Part shown: piece after piece, positions 61,133 to 64,000 of the stretch
How the letters are laid out: each line of letters opens with the position of its first letter
Position numbering within the stretch: position 1 is the first letter of the stretch
Source of the DNA: Prodigiosinella aquatilis
GTDB lineage: Bacteria; Pseudomonadota; Gammaproteobacteria; Enterobacterales; Enterobacteriaceae
NCBI GenBank assembly: GCA_030388725.1
Contig: CP128857.1
Span: forward strand, 1,612,001 to 1,676,000
DNA: 64,000 bases
Direction: 5' to 3'
The notes under the pieces: model-generated
Seen by the model: only the letters and a program-made list of their open reading frames with translations
Databases searched by the model: none
What the model was told of the DNA's origin: nothing
Translations under genes and position numbers: made by a program

Positions 61133-62946
61133 TATTCTCTTCCTTGTTTAGCTGTTTTCAGGCTGGCCGCGATGCTGGCGTGTTTTTTAGAAATATGGCT
61201 GCTCAACGTTTTTACCGTCGGGTACTGGAACAGCTCCATAATTGAAATGGGAATTCCCAGGTGTTTTTTTATTTCCCTGTGGACTTTCGACATCAATAAT
61301 GAATTACCGCCGGCATCAAAAAAGTTTTCATGTACGGAAAGTTTTTGATTCTCCAATACCTGTTTCCATATTTTTATAATCTCGGTTTCAATACCGTTAC
61401 CGAGAGCTGTGGTCTTTTCAGACATATTTCCTCCGCCTTTTTTAAGGTAATGACGTAAATGAGCGTTATCCACTTTGCCGTTTGGCAACGTGGGTATTTT
61501 TTTCAGCTCAATAAAGTGGGATGGCACCATATAAAACGGCAGGTATTTGGATAAGTGCGCCTTTAATTCCTGGTTATGGGTCGTTTCATTTTCCCGCAGA
61601 ACGTAGAATGCGTTTAATGTTTGGGACTGGGTATCCTGAGCGGTTTCCAGCGCCACCACCACATTAGCCAACTTGCTGAAGGTGCGCAGAGTGGCTTCGA
61701 TTTCGTTGAGTTCAACCCGGTGACCACGCAGTTTGACCTGGCTGTCGACGCGGCCGATGAACTCCAGCACGCCATCCATCCGCGCCCGGACGATATCACC
61801 GGTTTTATACATGCGATCAGCACTATCAGATACAAACGGATCAGGCACAAAGCTGGCCTGGGTCTGTTCTGGCGCGTTGAGATAGCCAAGCGCCAGGGTG
61901 TCGCCAGCCAGATACAGTTCGCCTGCTTCCCCCGGCGGCAGTGGTTGACGATGCTCATCCAACACGTAGGCACGGGCGTGGGGGATTGGCGTACCGATGG
62001 GCACGATGGTGAGATCTGCCCCCGGTTGGCATAGCCAGTGGCAGATAAAGATAGTGGCTTCCGTTGGCCCGTACAGGTTGTGAATATGTCCACTAAACTG
62101 AGCAGATAGATCGTTCACCAACTGTTGGTCTAGTGCTTCACCGCCGGAGAAAAGGTGCTGAAGCCGGGGACAGGAAGGTAGCACTTGCGCTGCGGCAATG
62201 ACGCGCAGCGCAGTGGGTACAAACTGGGCCACGGTAACCTGATGTTGTTGCATGAAGTCTGCCAGCAGCGCCGGGTCATATTTCATGTCGTCGGCGATCA
62301 GCGCACAGCTGGCGCCGATAATCAACGGCCAGAAGATCTCCCATACTGACACGTCGAAGCTGAACGTAGACTGGTTTAGTACCACATCCTGCGGCGTAAG
62401 TGCGAAGGCATCCTGCATCCACAACAGATAGTTCACGACGGTGCGGTGCCTGACCATAACGCCTTTCGGCTGGCCGGTAGAGCCGGAGGTGTACATCACA
62501 TAGCAGAGCGCGTTGTCATCAACCTGTGGTAAGTCCGGGGCGTAGGGTGCGTCCAGATCCAGCGCGGAGATGTCCATCAGACGGCGTTCGTTTTCCTCCA
62601 GATTGGCGGCAAGAGCGGTTTCGGTGATGATGACCCGAGCATCGGCGTGGCGCACCATGTACAGTAGGCGATCCCGCGGGTAAGACGGGTCAAGTGGCAC
62701 ATAACAGGCGCCTGCTTTCAGGATGCCAAGCAGGCTGATAACCAGCGTGGAACCCTTGTACAGGTACACACCGATTTTATCGCCGGGCACTACGCCCTGT
62801 TCCAGCAGATAACTCGCCAGCGCCGTCGAGTGTCTATCCAGCTCTTGATAGGTTAATAATGATTTATCCGATCTCAGAGCAATGGCGTGGGGCGTTTTAT
62901 TTTTCTGCGCAATAAATTGTGCGTGAAGCGTCTTCTCAGATTCCAT
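61132..62946 (-). CDS. NRPS adenylation-PCP loading protein
   Basis: A 604-residue A-PCP protein. A domain motifs: YVMYTSGSTGQPKGV near 150, LYGPTEATIF near 290, the GEL..AGD..ALGYLN block and LPNGKVD near 495. PCP near 545 (FFDAGGNSLLMS). The pocket reads by eye D-V-W-Q-F-G-L-I-F-K, which fits no common code well; the nearest I know is the glutamine code DAWQFGLIDK, two changes away. There is no condensation domain within it; the separate C-domain protein encoded just upstream may supply it. The ATG has AGGA upstream. It is coupled to the PKS gene and probably loads the amino acid that the PKS extends. Confidence 0.9.
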   Translation of the reverse strand: MESEKTLHAQFIAQKNKTPHAIALRSDKSLLTYQELDRHSTALASYLLEQGVVPGDKIGVYLYKGSTLVISLLGILKAGACYVPLDPSYPRDRLLYMVRHADARVIITETALAANLEENERRLMDISALDLDAPYAPDLPQVDDNALCYVMYTSGSTGQPKGVMVRHRTVVNYLLWMQDAFALTPQDVVLNQSTFSFDVSVWEIFWPLIIGASCALIADDMKYDPALLADFMQQHQVTVAQFVPTALRVIAAAQVLPSCPRLQHLFSGGEALDQQLVNDLSAQFSGHIHNLYGPTEATIFICHWLCQPGADLTIVPIGTPIPHARAYVLDEHRQPLPPGEAGELYLAGDTLALGYLNAPEQTQASFVPDPFVSDSADRMYKTGDIVRARMDGVLEFIGRVDSQVKLRGHRVELNEIEATLRTFSKLANVVVALETAQDTQSQTLNAFYVLRENETTHNQELKAHLSKYLPFYMVPSHFIELKKIPTLPNGKVDNAHLRHYLKKGGGNMSEKTTALGNGIETEIIKIWKQVLENQKLSVHENFFDAGGNSLLMSKVHREIKKHLGIPISIMELFQYPTVKTLSSHISKKHASIAASLKTAKQGRE

Positions 62947-63005
62947 GATCTGATCCTCTGTCCATTTTTAATTTTGCAACAATAACGATTATGCGAGCAT
63001 GATCA

Positions 63006-64000
63006 TCAGGCGCTCAGTTCGGATAATAGTTCGCAATATTTTCTCGCCAGATTTTTGATATTTTCTTCCGAATAAATACCCGAGTTATAATTAAAACAAA
63101 GCGTGAAACAGTCGGCGTCCTGAATTAAAAGTGTCATGTCCAGTCTTGCCTGTTGGTGATATATTTCGCTCACGCTAAATTCACAGCTGTTGCTATTTTC
63201 CCTTTCCGGTAGTGCGGTCAGATAATTAAAACCGATAGAAAAGTGCAGCAGCGTTTCATCTGCTGTATTGCGCAAAGCGTTAACTACATCCTGATAAGAT
63301 AAGTGCTGATGTTCCAGTAATGGAAAGAGCTGTTTCTTGCACCGTTCCAGCAAGCTTTTTAGCGTGTCGCCGCTGTCGATCGGCATAAAAAAACTGGTCA
63401 TATTGACGAAGCAGCCCATGATGTCGGCGTTGTCTTGCGAGGTGCGGTCCGAGATTGGGATGCCGATGGGACGCCGTTGATAGTCTGTATGCTGCTGTAA
63501 TAATAGGTTGAACAACGTCAACAGGGTGATGAACGGTGTTACCTGGCGTTGGCGGGAAAAATGCCGTAGCTGGTGGCTGATGTCGGTGCTCAATGTGATC
63601 AGATAGTTGCGTCCCTCGGCCACGGTGGGCCGCAGAGCCTGCGGCGGTAATGCGCCTTGACGGCGATAGCCGGCTAACGTCTGACGCCAGAAGGCTAGCT
63701 CCTGTTGGTGCCGTGCTGGTGTATCTTCACACGTCTGCTGGCGACAGTAGTCGGCGTACTGCCATGGCGAGTTGATCCGGTAAGCAGTATCACCAGCAAG
63801 AAATGCTCGATAGTAGCTGACGAACTGGTGGAAAAACGGCGCGATAGCGTCGTGGTCGAACAGCGTGTGGTGCACTCTACCTAGTAAAACGTGGTGCTGT
63901 GGCGCTTGTTCTAGTAGCTGGAAGTCCACTATCGGCAGTTGCTCGAACTCTGCTGGTTCGGCGCGCGCTAATTCCAGCAGTACGCTGTCCCGTAGCGGGT
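63006..64000 (-). CDS. NRPS condensation-domain protein, 3' part (continues beyond window)
   Basis: The reading frame is open to the right edge, so the start lies beyond 64000; a GTG at 63929 is internal. The visible 331 residues are a condensation domain from just before the active site to its end: HHTLFDHD (HHxxxD present, the following Gly replaced by His), then a mid-domain PIGIPISDR block, DIMGCFVNMTSFFMPI (FVNT-type motif) and HLSYQDVVNAL. Nothing follows the C domain, so the protein ends with it, giving a donor-side or stand-alone C protein. It is 59 bases upstream of the A-PCP gene. Substrates cannot be told from the part seen. Confidence 0.85.
   Translation of the reverse strand, partial: PLRDSVLLELARAEPAEFEQLPIVDFQLLEQAPQHHVLLGRVHHTLFDHDAIAPFFHQFVSYYRAFLAGDTAYRINSPWQYADYCRQQTCEDTPARHQQELAFWRQTLAGYRRQGALPPQALRPTVAEGRNYLITLSTDISHQLRHFSRQRQVTPFITLLTLFNLLLQQHTDYQRRPIGIPISDRTSQDNADIMGCFVNMTSFFMPIDSGDTLKSLLERCKKQLFPLLEHQHLSYQDVVNALRNTADETLLHFSIGFNYLTALPERENSNSCEFSVSEIYHQQARLDMTLLIQDADCFTLCFNYNSGIYSEENIKNLARKYCELLSELSA

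Noticed and set aside
1..64000. CRISPR arrays, tRNA or rRNA genes, prophage genes
   Set aside because: No regularly spaced direct repeats, cloverleaf-like sequences with CCA-type ends, rRNA motifs or phage structural genes were seen. The repeats present are ERIC and IS1 derived.
27135..64000. One single biosynthetic cluster joining the halogenase operon and the NRPS-PKS operon
   Set aside because: About 15 kb of ordinary metabolic genes (ddp, cbpAM, pfkB, budC) separates them, base composition differs visibly, and no NRPS A-domain pocket at 51-63 kb resembles threonine. A functional link is possible but unsupported.

Overview
The window reads as enterobacterial chromosome. The backbone genes ugd, galF, gnd, cdh, the ddp operon, cbpAM, pfkB and budC, an exact-length 127-bp ERIC element and an ops/JUMPstart leader all point to Enterobacterales. 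The combination with specialised-metabolite clusters suggests a soft-rot member of the Pectobacteriaceae (Dickeya-like). The genus is an inference; no rRNA or other marker is present.

Layout. 1-7.1 kb is a surface-polysaccharide locus: the start of a yegH-like gene, a long leader with an ops element, one AT-rich WbbL-like glycosyltransferase, an ERIC, then a UDP-sugar epimerase, ugd, galF and gnd. It looks collapsed, with no flippase, polymerase or sugar-synthesis set. 7.1-15.9 kb holds a possibly frameshifted small lipoprotein, cdh, and a two-component system divergent from a MipA/OmpV protein and an RND efflux pair. 15.9-26.2 kb holds a second RND pair, an MFS exporter, a second two-component system and an SDR reductase. 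This block is bracketed by two decayed IS1-family ends in the same orientation, so it may be an old composite-transposon-like insertion.

26.5-32.2 kb is the most striking part: a compact six-gene operon with a convergent XRE-cupin regulator. It encodes a stand-alone adenylation protein whose pocket reads as threonine, a stand-alone carrier protein, a SyrB2-like non-haem iron halogenase (His-Gln-Ala in place of His-X-Asp), an AlaX-type tRNA-editing hydrolase, an EamA/RhtA-type exporter and a thioesterase. Together they predict synthesis and export of free 4-chlorothreonine, or a close relative, with aminoacyl-tRNA editing as a possible self-protection device.

32.9-46 kb is mostly ordinary metabolism: a membrane protein, an RpiR-type regulator with the D-Ala-D-Ala dipeptide operon ddpXABCDF, a small hydrolase, cbpA-cbpM, pfkB and budC, with several ERIC-derived fragments in the gaps. 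46.4-64 kb is a second biosynthetic locus. A LuxR-like protein of unknown role lies beside a long minus-strand operon that runs off the right edge. In transcription order it encodes a condensation-domain protein (partial), an A-PCP protein, a PKS (KS-AT-KR-DH-like-ACP), an NRPS (C-A-PCP-TE, pocket reading as aspartate), an EmrB-type exporter, a membrane protein, a zinc-free MDR reductase and an EmrA-type adaptor. It should make and export a small hybrid peptide-polyketide ending in an Asp-derived unit.
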